The translations under genes were made by a program, and so were the position numbers. Shown here in pieces: positions 1 through 8,693 of a stretch of 64,000 nt of DNA. The notes beneath the pieces are model-generated. The model did no database searches. It was given only the letters and a program-made list of their open reading frames with translations, and was not told the origin of the DNA. Location of the stretch: contig JABFRP010000002.1 in assembly GCA_013141115.1 (NCBI GenBank), positions 2,468,647-2,532,646 on the forward strand. Direction: 5' to 3'. This stretch comes from Ferruginibacter sp. GTDB lineage: Bacteria > Bacteroidota > Bacteroidia > Chitinophagales > Chitinophagaceae. How positions within the stretch are numbered: position 1 is the stretch's first letter; each line of letters starts with the position of its first letter.

Positions 1-112
1 CAATCTGGCTTTTTATTTATGGCTGGTTACCGAAGCCCGTAAACATATTATTGCCGGTGATTTTAATGGTTGGAAAAATGAAATGGTGGTAAGGTTGCAA
101 ACGAGGTTGTAG
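1..112 (+). CDS. tgt: Queuine tRNA-ribosyltransferase, C-terminal fragment
   Basis: Only the last 36 codons are inside the window; the reading frame starts at base 2 and stops with TAG at 110-112. The peptide contains FYLWLVTEARKHIIAGDF followed by a W-K pair and a short basic tail, which matches the conserved C-terminus of bacterial tRNA-guanine transglycosylase. That enzyme swaps the wobble guanine of Asp, Asn, His and Tyr tRNAs for the queuosine precursor. The catalytic region lies upstream of the window, so the call rests on this terminal motif alone. A hairpin terminator follows at 160. Confidence 0.72.
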   Translation, partial: NLAFYLWLVTEARKHIIAGDFNGWKNEMVVRLQTRL

Positions 113-159
113 TTTTTGAAGCATCAGCGGTAACTCATTTTTGTACATCGGTCCGCCTG

Positions 160-181
160 TCCCGATTTTTCGGGAGCTTTT
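160..181 (+). terminator. Hairpin terminator after tgt
   Basis: TCCCGA (160-165) pairs with TCGGGA (170-175) around a TTTT loop, followed by GCTTTTC. It lies between the tgt stop and the next gene on the same strand. Confidence 0.5.
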
Positions 182-230
182 CAATTTGTACCATATTAGC
201 AGTAAAATTATTCCTAATAACTAAAAAAGT

Positions 231-793
231 ATGACAAGAAGCTTTAAGATATTTAAAAATATTTTTGGTGTATTGATAATTTTATTATGTGTTTATTTTA
301 TTATTAATTTATATTCACCGACAGATAGGCGTGACTATGAAAAAAGTAATAGTGAATTGTTCACGTTGACAAATTATTTAATTAATGATCTGGTTTATAA
401 TATGGGTACTGGAAAAAAAAGAACTTATTTGAAATTAGTGTTAAACGGATATCCGGGAATTACTTTTGAAAATGAAAATGAATATCTCCAGGCTACATCA
501 TGGCAAGAGGTTCTAAAGGATATAAAATACAACGATACCATTTCAATTAAAGTACTAAAAAATAAGTTCAAAAATTTTATCTGGAAAAAGGTTCGTTATC
601 AACATTTGAGACAATAATAAACTATCCTGGCAACCGGTTTGAATTCTATAGCCTAAGTTATAAAGGCAAAGAATATGTCAATAATTTATTTGCGACAGCA
701 CAATCTTATAACGATGAAAGGTTTTCGGGACGCTTATTTATGTGCATAATGTTTTTGGGAATTGGGGTCTATATCTTAATGGCAAAAAAGTAA
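231..793 (+). CDS. Small two-TM membrane protein, interrupted by a -1 frameshift
   Basis: The first open frame runs 231-617 (128 residues) and begins with an N-terminal membrane helix (about residues 12-27, rich in I, L, V, F). From about base 590 the protein-like sequence continues in another frame to TAA at 791-793: it reads GSLSTFETIINYPGNRF and ends in a second hydrophobic helix followed by MAKK. One extra A in the A5 run at 585-589 would join both into about 187 residues with a central soluble domain between two helices. I do not recognise the family; the layout resembles DUF3592-like proteins, which is only a guess. The break is most simply a missing base in the sequence. Confidence 0.6.
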
Positions 794-934
794 TTTAATT
801 ATTATCGATCCACGCAACCATCTAAAATCCTCGGCCATCTTCCCTTAACAAACACCATAACCTTGTTAAAAATATATTTTACCAATAGTTGCAGTAGCCA
901 ATTACACAAATTAAACCCCCTGTTGGCACAATAA

Positions 935-964
935 TTGAAAACCTAAAGAAGTTATTTATCTTTA
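935..964 (+). promoter_or_regulatory. Possible promoter of the OmpA-family gene
   Basis: TTG at 935-937, 19 bases, then TATCTTTA at 957-964. This resembles the Bacteroidota TTTG / TAnnTTTG promoter with the last base changed. It leaves a short leader before the ATG at 987. Confidence 0.35.
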
Positions 965-986
965 AATACCCAATCAAACTAAAACA

Positions 987-1700
987 ATGATGAAACATTA
1001 CATTTTTTCCTTACTGTTCACAGCTTTATTACCCTTTGCGGCCTTAAGCCAAAACGGTACCGTACAAAATGCCAATACCCCCAAAGATGCCCAGGTAAAT
1101 GTTACAATGACGGATTTTAAAAAAAATGTACTCAACAACGAAATTGTTGTTTTTAAAAGCAAACTCAATAGTAAAGAATACCAGGGCCTTACCGATGATG
1201 CCGGAAAATTTTCTGTTCGCCTGCCATCTGGCGACAGCTACGAAATTTTTATTCTCGGCTTTAAAGATTCTGCCAGTTATAATATTTTAGATATTCCTGC
1301 ATTAAAAGGTAATGCTTATTACAAAGATCCTTTTGTGGTAGATATTGAACATTTGCCTGCAAAAAGTTTTGTACTGGAAGATTGTAATTTTGAAACCGGC
1401 AAAGCTAATTTAGAAGAAAGTTCTTTTGCAGTGTTAGACGAATTAGTGGCGTATCTAAATAGGAAAGATGATGAAAAAATTGAACTGGGCGGCCACACCG
1501 ATAATGTAGGTACAGCTGCAAAAAATATAGTGCTGTCGCAAGACAGGGCCAACACCGTAAGGGCTTATTTATTAATGAAGGGCATTGATCCGGCAAGGGT
1601 AACTGCAAAAGGTTATGGTATGACGAAACCTGTTGCACCTAACACTACTGCCGATGGCAGGGCACAAAACAGAAGAACAGAAGTAACCATCCTGGAATAA
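987..1700 (+). CDS. OmpA family peptidoglycan-binding outer-membrane protein
   Basis: A 237-residue exported protein. Residues 1-21 are a signal peptide ending in ALSQ. Residues about 45-110 look like a small carboxypeptidase-regulatory-like beta sandwich (GLTDDAGKFSVRLPSG). The C-terminal 110 residues are an OmpA domain: LEDCNFETGKANL, then GGHTDNVG, the LSQDRANTVRAYLL helix, the GYG loop and a final QNRRTEV motif, which together bind peptidoglycan diaminopimelate. No N-terminal beta-barrel is present, so it probably sits in the periplasm or is membrane-associated by other means. It is a single gene with its own terminator at 1723. Confidence 0.88.
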   Translation: MMKHYIFSLLFTALLPFAALSQNGTVQNANTPKDAQVNVTMTDFKKNVLNNEIVVFKSKLNSKEYQGLTDDAGKFSVRLPSGDSYEIFILGFKDSASYNILDIPALKGNAYYKDPFVVDIEHLPAKSFVLEDCNFETGKANLEESSFAVLDELVAYLNRKDDEKIELGGHTDNVGTAAKNIVLSQDRANTVRAYLLMKGIDPARVTAKGYGMTKPVAPNTTADGRAQNRRTEVTILE

Positions 1701-1722
1701 CACTCCTGCCATTAAAATTATA

Positions 1723-1755
1723 AGCCGCTTCAAGCATTTGGAGTGGCTATTTTTA
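1723..1755 (+). terminator. Rho-independent terminator after the OmpA gene
   Basis: AGCCGCTTCAA (1723-1733) pairs with TTGGAGTGGCT (1738-1748) over 11 positions including two wobble pairs, loop GCAT, followed by ATTTTTAT. Confidence 0.75.
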
Positions 1756-2031
1756 TGGAACGATTTTCATAAATCAATTCTCAGCAACTGCAAACACCGT
1801 CAAATACAGTTATCGTGCAGCTAATGCGGCGGGCTACGCCATTTATTATTAGGATAGATTTATAAAGCTGTGTGCAGTACATTTGTATACTATTAAAAAG
1901 CAGCGTTAGGTTATTATTTGTTTGCAGAAAACGACTTAAAAAATATTTCAGCGCTTTAACTTTACATTACTTTTCTATTTAAAGAATATCATATTGTTCC
2001 TGATTTATTATTTGCATTATTAAAAGGCACC
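1756..2031. other. Intergenic stretch without a recognisable gene
   Basis: No open frame with a protein-like composition on either strand. The only signal noticed is TACATTTG at 1878-1885, which matches the TAnnTTTG -7 box, but no matching upstream element is seen and it would leave a leader of about 140 bases before the next gene. Confidence 0.4.
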
Positions 2032-3663
2032 ATGAACAAAAAAAGAGATTGCATAACCATACTGCTAATAGTATTTTCTTCTATTGTATTTGCGCAGAAC
2101 AACTTTTCTGGTATGCACTTAAAAAATACCAGCGGCTACACGCAGTTGTTTATAAATAATGCACCCTTTTTAGTGTTGGGCGGAGAACTGGGTAATTCCA
2201 GTGCTTCCAGTATAGATTATTTAAGAGCAGACTGGGATCATCTTAAAGAAATGAATTTAAATACGGTACTGGTTCCTGTTTACTGGGAGCTGATGGAACC
2301 GGAAGAAAATAAATTTGATTTTACACTTATCGATAGTATTGTCACAGGTGCAGGCAAACATGATTTAAAAATTATTTTTTTATGGTTCGGCAGCTGGAAG
2401 AACAGCATGAGTTGCTATGCACCGCTGTGGATGAAAACCAATGCCAAACGTTTTGCCCGAACTAATGATACAGCACGAAGAAGCCAGGAAATATTTTCTG
2501 CGCTGGCAACAGCAACACTTGAAGCAGATAAAAAAGCGTTTGCCGCTTTAATGAAACATATACGGCAAACCGATGCGGCCAAAACAGTAATTATGGTACA
2601 GGTGGAAAACGAAATTGGTATGCTGCCCACCGCAAGAGAGTTTTCTGCAACCGCCGATAAATTATTTAATGCAAAAGTTCCGGCAGCATTAATGAACTAT
2701 CTGCAAAAAAATAAAGACAATCTTGTACCGGAGTTTAAAGCAAAGTGGGCGCAACAGGGTTTTAAAACCAATGATACCTGGTCAAATACTTTTGGTGCCG
2801 ATATCTTTACAGATGAAATTTTCCAGGCCTGGTATTATGCAAAATTTACCAACGAAGTTACCCTGGCTGGTAAAAATGAATATGATCTGCCCATGTTTGT
2901 AAATGCGGCGCTGCCAAGGCCGGGCAAACTGCCGGGGCAATATCCCAGTGCAGGGCCATTGCCGCACCTTATGGATATTTGGCAGGCGGCAGCACCTGCA
3001 ATAGATATGCTGAGCCCCGATTTTTATAATCCTGATACTAAATATTGGTGCGACCTCTACAACCGAAATAATAACACATTATTTGTACCCGAAATGCAGT
3101 TTGATAAAACCGTAGCCGCAAAAGCATTTTTTATTATTGGCCATTATAAAGCTCTTGGGTTTTCCCCTTTTTCCATCGAGTCGGAAAATATAGCAACACA
3201 ATCTTTAACAAAAGGATATAATGTGCTGAAACAAATAAGCCCTGTTATTAACAGCAGGCAATGGCAATATATGGATGGCTTTTTACTGGATAAGCAACAC
3301 ATCAATACCAGCACCCAAATGGGGAAATACCAGGTTACCGTTTTGCACTATAATACCAAAAGCTGGGCCAGCGAAGCCAAGGATTCTGTATGGACTACTG
3401 CAGGCGGTATTATATTACAAACTGCCGAAGACGAATTTTTGGTGGCCGGAACAGGGCTGGTAGTGCAGTTTGAAAATACAGATAAAAATAAGGTAACCAA
3501 TATTGCAGCTTCCGATGAAGTAACATTTAACAATGGAGTACTGGCTACCAGCAGAAGATTGAATGGGGATGAAGATCATCAGGGTAGAAATATTATGATA
3601 GCAACAGGCAGATGGGGAATTCAGAAAGTAAAGTTGTACAACTCACCTGCAAAAATTGAATAG
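2032..3663 (+). CDS. GH35-like secreted beta-galactosidase (DUF5597 type)
   Basis: A 543-residue exported glycoside hydrolase. Residues 1-22 are a signal peptide (ending IVFAQ). A TIM-barrel of clan A type follows: the opening PFLVLGGELGNSS, the strand LNTVLVPVYWELMEPEE, and VQVENEIGM, whose N-E pair is the expected acid/base site. The glutamate in LFVPEMQ is a candidate nucleophile. The C-terminal about 130 residues are beta-rich, as in GH35 proteins carrying DUF5597. The substrate is probably a beta-galactoside or related side chain in hemicellulose. It starts a same-strand group with UxuA, GH3 and a cupin protein, so a role in uronate-decorated plant polysaccharide breakdown is likely but inferred. 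Confidence 0.8.
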   Translation: MNKKRDCITILLIVFSSIVFAQNNFSGMHLKNTSGYTQLFINNAPFLVLGGELGNSSASSIDYLRADWDHLKEMNLNTVLVPVYWELMEPEENKFDFTLIDSIVTGAGKHDLKIIFLWFGSWKNSMSCYAPLWMKTNAKRFARTNDTARRSQEIFSALATATLEADKKAFAALMKHIRQTDAAKTVIMVQVENEIGMLPTAREFSATADKLFNAKVPAALMNYLQKNKDNLVPEFKAKWAQQGFKTNDTWSNTFGADIFTDEIFQAWYYAKFTNEVTLAGKNEYDLPMFVNAALPRPGKLPGQYPSAGPLPHLMDIWQAAAPAIDMLSPDFYNPDTKYWCDLYNRNNNTLFVPEMQFDKTVAAKAFFIIGHYKALGFSPFSIESENIATQSLTKGYNVLKQISPVINSRQWQYMDGFLLDKQHINTSTQMGKYQVTVLHYNTKSWASEAKDSVWTTAGGIILQTAEDEFLVAGTGLVVQFENTDKNKVTNIAASDEVTFNNGVLATSRRLNGDEDHQGRNIMIATGRWGIQKVKLYNSPAKIE

Positions 3664-3791
3664 CCCGATATAACAAAATAAGCGCATTGCTTCTGTTGTA
3701 AAAATCTTATTTATTTATCTCCGGTAGAAATGGTTTTTATGGCTTTTTTTTAAAATCATTAGTTAATAAGAATTTGTTTATGCATAACCAA

Positions 3792-3799
3792 TAATTTTG
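3792..3799 (+). promoter_or_regulatory. Possible -7 box before uxuA
   Basis: TAATTTTG fits TAnnTTTG, 35 bases before the ATG at 3835. A TTTG at 3773-3776 is upstream but only 15 bases away, shorter than usual. Confidence 0.35.
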
Positions 3800-3834
3800 T
3801 GTTTAGGAATTATTTAAGATAAAAAATAAAATCA

Positions 3835-5007
3835 ATGAGTAATAAGTTAATGCACCAAACTATGCGCTGGTATGGGCCAAATGATGTGGTAAGTCTTTCA
3901 GATATTTTACAGGCCGGTTGCGAAGGCGTAGTAACCGCACTGCACCAAATACCAGTTGGAAATGTTTGGACAATAGCAGAAATTGAAAAGAGAAAGAAAA
4001 TGGTGGAAGATGCCGGTATGACCTGGACGGTGATTGAAAGCCTACCTGTAAGTGATGATATAAAAAAGCAAAGCGGCGATTACTTACAACATATCGAAAA
4101 TTATAAAACCAGTTTGCGTAATGTAGCTGCCTGCGGTTTAAAAGTAGTTACCTATAATTTTATGCCCGTGCTGGATTGGTTGCGTACCAACGTAGCTTTT
4201 GAATTACCCAACGGCGCTACAGCTTTGTATTTTGAAAGGTTGGCATTTGTGGCTTTTGATCTTTTTTTATTAAAAAGGCCGGGTGCCGAAAAAGATTATA
4301 AAGCGGAAGAAATAGAAAAAGCAACACAAAAATTTGCTGTGATGACCGAAGAGGAAAAGAAAAGAGTTTTTAATAATGCCATGTTAGGATTACCGGGCAG
4401 CGACGATGCTTTTACACCCGAACAGGTTTTGGCTGCATTAAAAACCTATGAAGGAATTGATACACAAAAACTAAAGGAACATTTATTTTATTTTTTACAG
4501 CAGGTGATTCCTGTGGCAGAAGAAGTGGGTGTAAAGATGGCGATTCACCCCGATGACCCTCCATACTCCGTTTTAGGATTACCAAGGATAATGAGTACCG
4601 AACAGGATGCGGCTGACCTGATTGAAGCAGTGCCTTCAAAAGCCAATGGCTTTTGTTTTTGCACCGGCTCATTTGGTGCAAGGCCCGATAATGACTTGGT
4701 AAAAATGATTCGGCGCTTTGGCGATCATATTCACTTTTTGCATTTAAGAAATACAAAAAGAGATGGCGGCGGAAATTTTTACGAGGCCAATCATTTAGGT
4801 GGCGATGCAGATATGTATGCTATAGTAAAAGAGGTTTTATTATTGATGCAACGCAGGGATATTTCTATACCGATGCGTCCCGATCATGGCCACCAGATGC
4901 TGGATGACCTTAAGAAAAAAACCTATCCAGGTTACTCTGCCATTGGCAGGTTAAAAGGGCTGGCCGAATTGCGTGGTGTGGAATATGCTATTAGCCGTAC
5001 CATCTGA
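3835..5007 (+). CDS. uxuA: Mannonate dehydratase
   Basis: A 390-residue cytoplasmic enzyme that removes water from D-mannonate to give 2-keto-3-deoxy-D-gluconate in the glucuronate branch of hexuronate catabolism. The sequence shows the UxuA hallmarks: [12 protein letters not shown] near the N-terminus, [26 protein letters not shown] and RPDHGHQ; the His, Cys and Asp residues in these supply the divalent metal site. The length is normal for UxuA. The neighbours encode glycosidases, which suggests it handles uronic acid freed from polysaccharide. No other genes of the pathway (uxaC, uxuB, kdgK) are in the window. Confidence 0.95.
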   Translation: MSNKLMHQTMRWYGPNDVVSLSDILQAGCEGVVTALHQIPVGNVWTIAEIEKRKKMVEDAGMTWTVIESLPVSDDIKKQSGDYLQHIENYKTSLRNVAACGLKVVTYNFMPVLDWLRTNVAFELPNGATALYFERLAFVAFDLFLLKRPGAEKDYKAEEIEKATQKFAVMTEEEKKRVFNNAMLGLPGSDDAFTPEQVLAALKTYEGIDTQKLKEHLFYFLQQVIPVAEEVGVKMAIHPDDPPYSVLGLPRIMSTEQDAADLIEAVPSKANGFCFCTGSFGARPDNDLVKMIRRFGDHIHFLHLRNTKRDGGGNFYEANHLGGDADMYAIVKEVLLLMQRRDISIPMRPDHGHQMLDDLKKKTYPGYSAIGRLKGLAELRGVEYAISRTI

Positions 5008-5165
5008 AGGTAACTGTACACAAAGGCAAATGAGGTGGATCGTTTTAAGTTTAGAAGTACTGGCTTTAATATCAACTCAAGCTAAAAACAGTTTTTAAAA
5101 AATGATCTTATCTTATAAACAGGTAATTGTAAAAAATTAAAGTTGGTTCCAAATAAAAAAACCCG

Positions 5166-7781
5166 ATGATGAGAATTTTTTTAATTGCCTTGCTATTCTT
5201 TGCATCTCCTGCAAATGCACAGAATTACAAGTCCTTTCCCATGTGGAATTACAATTTACCTTTTAAACAAAGAGTGAATGATGTAGTAAGCCGCTTAACA
5301 CTGGAAGAAAAAGTATTGCAAATGCTTAATGCTGCACCTGCCGTACAACGCCTTGGCATACCTGCTTACGACTGGTGGAACGAAGTATTGCATGGCGTGG
5401 CAAGAACACAATATAAAGTAACATCTTATCCGCAAGCCATTGCAATGGCGGCAACCTGGGATACAGCTTCATTAAAATTGATGGCGAACTTTTCGGCAGA
5501 AGAAGGCAGGGCTATTCAAAACAAGGCAATAGAACTAGGCAAAACCAATGAAAGATATATAGGCTTAACGTACTGGACTCCCAATATCAATATCTTTCGT
5601 GATCCACGCTGGGGAAGAGGACAGGAAACTTATGGTGAAGATCCTTTTCTTACTGCTAAACTGAGTGGCGCATTTGTAAGAGGCTTGCAGGGGAATGATC
5701 CCAAATATTTACAGGCGGCAGCATGTGCCAAACATTTTGCAGTACACAGCGGTCCGGAACCATCAAGGCATTCTGATAATTTTAATCCAACGGCTTACGA
5801 TCTTTGGGATACTTATTTACCCGCCTTTAAAGAATTGGTTACAAAGGCCCATGTTGCCGGTGTAATGTGTGCGTACAATGCAGTAAATACGCAGCCTTGT
5901 TGCGCCAACGATTTTTTGATGAATGATATCCTGCGCAATCAATGGAAGTTTACCGGTTATGTAACCAGTGATTGCTGGGCAATTGATGATTTTTTCAGCT
6001 ACCACAAAACACACAAAAATGCTATCGCAGCTGCGGTGGATGCAGTAATGCATGGTACCGATCTGGAATGCGGGGTTACTGTTTACCAAACATTGATAGA
6101 TGCAGTAAAAAATGGGTTGATTAAAGAAGAACAAATAAATATTTCTTTGAAAAGATTATTTATGATCCGCTTCCGTTTGGGAATGTTTGATCCGCCATTG
6201 ATGGTAAAATATGCACAAACCTCTTCTTCCGTTTTAGAAAGTGCAGCGCATCAGGCGCATGCTTTAAAAATGGCACAACAAAGTATTGTGTTGTTAAAGA
6301 ATGACAATAATACTTTACCCCTAAATAAAAAAATAAAGACAATAGCTGTAATTGGCCCAAATGCCGATAACAATATTGCTGTACTGGGAAATTATAATGG
6401 TACCCCTTCAAAAGTGGTTTCTGTACTGGACGGTATTAAGGCGAAGCTGGGTAGTGAGGTGAAGATCATTTATGAAAAAGCCATCAATTTTACCAACAAC
6501 ACTTTATTAATACTAAAAGATTTTTCCACACTGTACAGCTATAATGGCAAGCCAGGTATTAAAGCAGAGTATTTTTTAAATGAAAAACTGGAAGGCGTTC
6601 CTCTCCTTACACAAACAGAAACCAATATCGATCATAACTGGCCTGAAGGAACAATTCCTTTTCCGGGTATGGCCGCAAAACATTATTCGGCCCGTTATAC
6701 TACCCAATTTACTGCGGTAAAAGATGAAGTGATGGATTTTGAAACAGAGGCCAATGACGGGTACCGTGTTTTAATTAACGATAGCATTATTACAGATGTT
6801 TGGGAAAGTAATCGCTGGGAGACCAAGCATTTTAGTTTGCCGGTTAAAAAGGGTGTTACTTATAAGTTAGAAATGGCATTTCGCCAGGGCGATTGGGATG
6901 CTATGGTAAAACTAAGGGCTGGCAATTATGTAAAAACAGATTATGCAGCGTTGCAGCAAAGATTAAAAGATGTTGATGTTATTATTTTTGCTGGGGGCAT
7001 TTCGCCGCAATTAGAGGGAGAAGAAATGCCCGTGACCATTCCGGGTTTTGCCGGCGGCGACAGAACAAGCATCATGTTACCTGTGGTACAAACCGAATTG
7101 ATGAAAGCATTAAATGTAACCGGCAAACCTGTTGTGTTTGTAATGATGACGGGCAGCGCATTGGCCACGCCTTACGAAAGTGAAAACATTCCTGCCATAG
7201 TAAATGCATGGTACGGCGGCCAGAGCGCAGGTACTGCCATTGCAGATGTATTGTTTGGTGATTATAACCCTGCAGGAAGATTGCCGGTTACGTTTTATAA
7301 AGCTGATGCTGATTTACCTGGCTTTAGCGATTATTCTATGAAGGGAAGAACGTATCGTTATTTTAATGGCGAAGCTTTGTATCCTTTTGGTTATGGGTTA
7401 AGTTATACGAGTTTTAAATACGATCTACTAAAAGCTCCGCTGGTTGTTGCTAAAGGGAAAAATGCAACTGTAAGTATCAGGGTAACTAATAGCGGTAAAA
7501 CTGATGGCGAAGAAGTAGTGCAGTTGTATGTATCTAATCAAAACAAAACTATTCATGCACCAATAAAAGCCTTGAAAGGTTTTAAACGTATTGCTTTAAA
7601 AGCCGGCGAAAGTAAAATGGTGTCTTTTAATTTAACCGCAGAAGATCTGTCAAACATTAACGAAGAAGGGAAATTTTACCAGCCCAAAGGAAAACTGCTT
7701 ATAAGTGTGGGTGGTGGACAACCGGATGTAAAAAATGCAACAACAAGTAATGTGCTGAAAACAATAATTTCAATTCAGTAA
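5166..7781 (+). CDS. GH3 beta-xylosidase/beta-glucosidase with PA14 domain
   Basis: An 871-residue exported glycoside hydrolase. Signal peptide residues 1-19 (ASPANAQ). The GH3 N-terminal barrel includes YDWWNEVLHGVAR, PNINIFRDPRWGRGQETYG, CAKHFAVHSGPE and VTSDCWAID, where the Asp of SDC is the expected nucleophile. The second GH3 domain starts near IAVIGPNADN and is split by a PA14-type insert (about residues 455-600, beginning KAEYFLNEKLEG). A fibronectin-III-like domain closes the protein. This layout is typical of xylan 1,4-beta-xylosidases and related exo-enzymes. The next gene starts one base after the stop codon, so they are cotranscribed. Confidence 0.9.
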   Translation: MMRIFLIALLFFASPANAQNYKSFPMWNYNLPFKQRVNDVVSRLTLEEKVLQMLNAAPAVQRLGIPAYDWWNEVLHGVARTQYKVTSYPQAIAMAATWDTASLKLMANFSAEEGRAIQNKAIELGKTNERYIGLTYWTPNINIFRDPRWGRGQETYGEDPFLTAKLSGAFVRGLQGNDPKYLQAAACAKHFAVHSGPEPSRHSDNFNPTAYDLWDTYLPAFKELVTKAHVAGVMCAYNAVNTQPCCANDFLMNDILRNQWKFTGYVTSDCWAIDDFFSYHKTHKNAIAAAVDAVMHGTDLECGVTVYQTLIDAVKNGLIKEEQINISLKRLFMIRFRLGMFDPPLMVKYAQTSSSVLESAAHQAHALKMAQQSIVLLKNDNNTLPLNKKIKTIAVIGPNADNNIAVLGNYNGTPSKVVSVLDGIKAKLGSEVKIIYEKAINFTNNTLLILKDFSTLYSYNGKPGIKAEYFLNEKLEGVPLLTQTETNIDHNWPEGTIPFPGMAAKHYSARYTTQFTAVKDEVMDFETEANDGYRVLINDSIITDVWESNRWETKHFSLPVKKGVTYKLEMAFRQGDWDAMVKLRAGNYVKTDYAALQQRLKDVDVIIFAGGISPQLEGEEMPVTIPGFAGGDRTSIMLPVVQTELMKALNVTGKPVVFVMMTGSALATPYESENIPAIVNAWYGGQSAGTAIADVLFGDYNPAGRLPVTFYKADADLPGFSDYSMKGRTYRYFNGEALYPFGYGLSYTSFKYDLLKAPLVVAKGKNATVSIRVTNSGKTDGEEVVQLYVSNQNKTIHAPIKALKGFKRIALKAGESKMVSFNLTAEDLSNINEEGKFYQPKGKLLISVGGGQPDVKNATTSNVLKTIISIQ

Positions 7782-7782
7782 A

Positions 7783-8544
7783 ATGAAAAGATATTTTTTT
7801 GCCGTTTTATTATTCATCAACATTTGTGTCACGGCACAAACAGATACCATTGCCCATGGATTATATAGATGGAAAGAGCCTGCTACTTCAAAGGCAATTT
7901 CTTCTGCAATATTGTTCGAAGGCAAGTCTCATGATTTTAAATGGATACAGATGAAGGCGAATACTGTTTCATCTTTAAAAGAACTAAAACTAAAAGTAGC
8001 TGGTGATGAAGAATTGCTTTTGATAGTAAAATCAGGATTATTGAAATTGGTAATAAAAGATTCTTTGTATACCCTTGTTTGCGGCAGTATTGCATTATTT
8101 ATGCCTGGCGAAAAATTCAGATTGAAAAATGATGATACATCATCATCATCATTTTATACCATGCGTTACAAAAGTAAATTGCCTGTAAATAAATTACGGG
8201 GCGATACAGCCGGAGGGTCTTTGGTAATTGATTGGAATAAGGTATCCGTAAAAACAAATGCCCGTGGTTTTCGGCGTGATTTTTTTGATAGGGCAACAGC
8301 TATGGGCCGTAGATTTGAAATGCATGTTACCACTTTAAAAGATGGCTTTAGCAGCCACGATCCGCATATACACCCTCATGAAGAAATTATTTTAAACATA
8401 GATAACAAAACAGAAATGCTGATAGGAGATAAAAAATATAATGGTAATGCCGGCGATTTTTATTTTTTAACCTCGGGTATTTTGCATGGTGTAAAGAACG
8501 ACGGACAGGGTTTGTGTTCCTATTTTGCTTTCAGGTTTGAATAA
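7783..8544 (+). CDS. Exported two-cupin protein
   Basis: A 253-residue protein with a signal peptide (residues 1-19, ending VTAQ) and two cupin barrels. The first (about 45-130) has poor metal motifs. The second (about 165-253) has HDPHIHPHEEI and a later H in GILHGV, a normal metal-binding cupin set. Cupins of this kind beside glycosidase genes often act on sugars or uronates; KdgF-like ring opening is possible, but the two-domain exported form differs from the short KdgF at 62222. It lies one base after the GH3 stop and ends the cluster at a bidirectional terminator. Confidence 0.75.
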   Translation: MKRYFFAVLLFINICVTAQTDTIAHGLYRWKEPATSKAISSAILFEGKSHDFKWIQMKANTVSSLKELKLKVAGDEELLLIVKSGLLKLVIKDSLYTLVCGSIALFMPGEKFRLKNDDTSSSSFYTMRYKSKLPVNKLRGDTAGGSLVIDWNKVSVKTNARGFRRDFFDRATAMGRRFEMHVTTLKDGFSSHDPHIHPHEEIILNIDNKTEMLIGDKKYNGNAGDFYFLTSGILHGVKNDGQGLCSYFAFRFE

Positions 8545-8641
8545 AATATATCACCCCAAAAAAATATTTTCCTCACGACATTAATTTAAGCTTTGTTCAT
8601 CAATTATTTTTGGTAGTGAAGTATTTTACATGCCAACAAAA

Positions 8642-8671
8642 AAAATCCCTCGGCAATTGCAGAGGGATTTT
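8642..8671. terminator. Bidirectional terminator between cupin gene and rpsA
   Basis: AAAATCCCTC (8642-8651) and GAGGGATTTT (8662-8671) form a perfect 10-bp stem with loop GGCAATTGCA. A and T tracts on both sides serve both converging genes. Confidence 0.85.
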
Positions 8672-8693
8672 TAATTATAAAAAGCTTATAAAA

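Noticed and set aside
585-617. Programmed -1 frameshifting as the main explanation of the small membrane protein
   Set aside because: No stimulatory structure is clear, and three other genes show the same one-base loss in other homopolymers, which favours sequence error.
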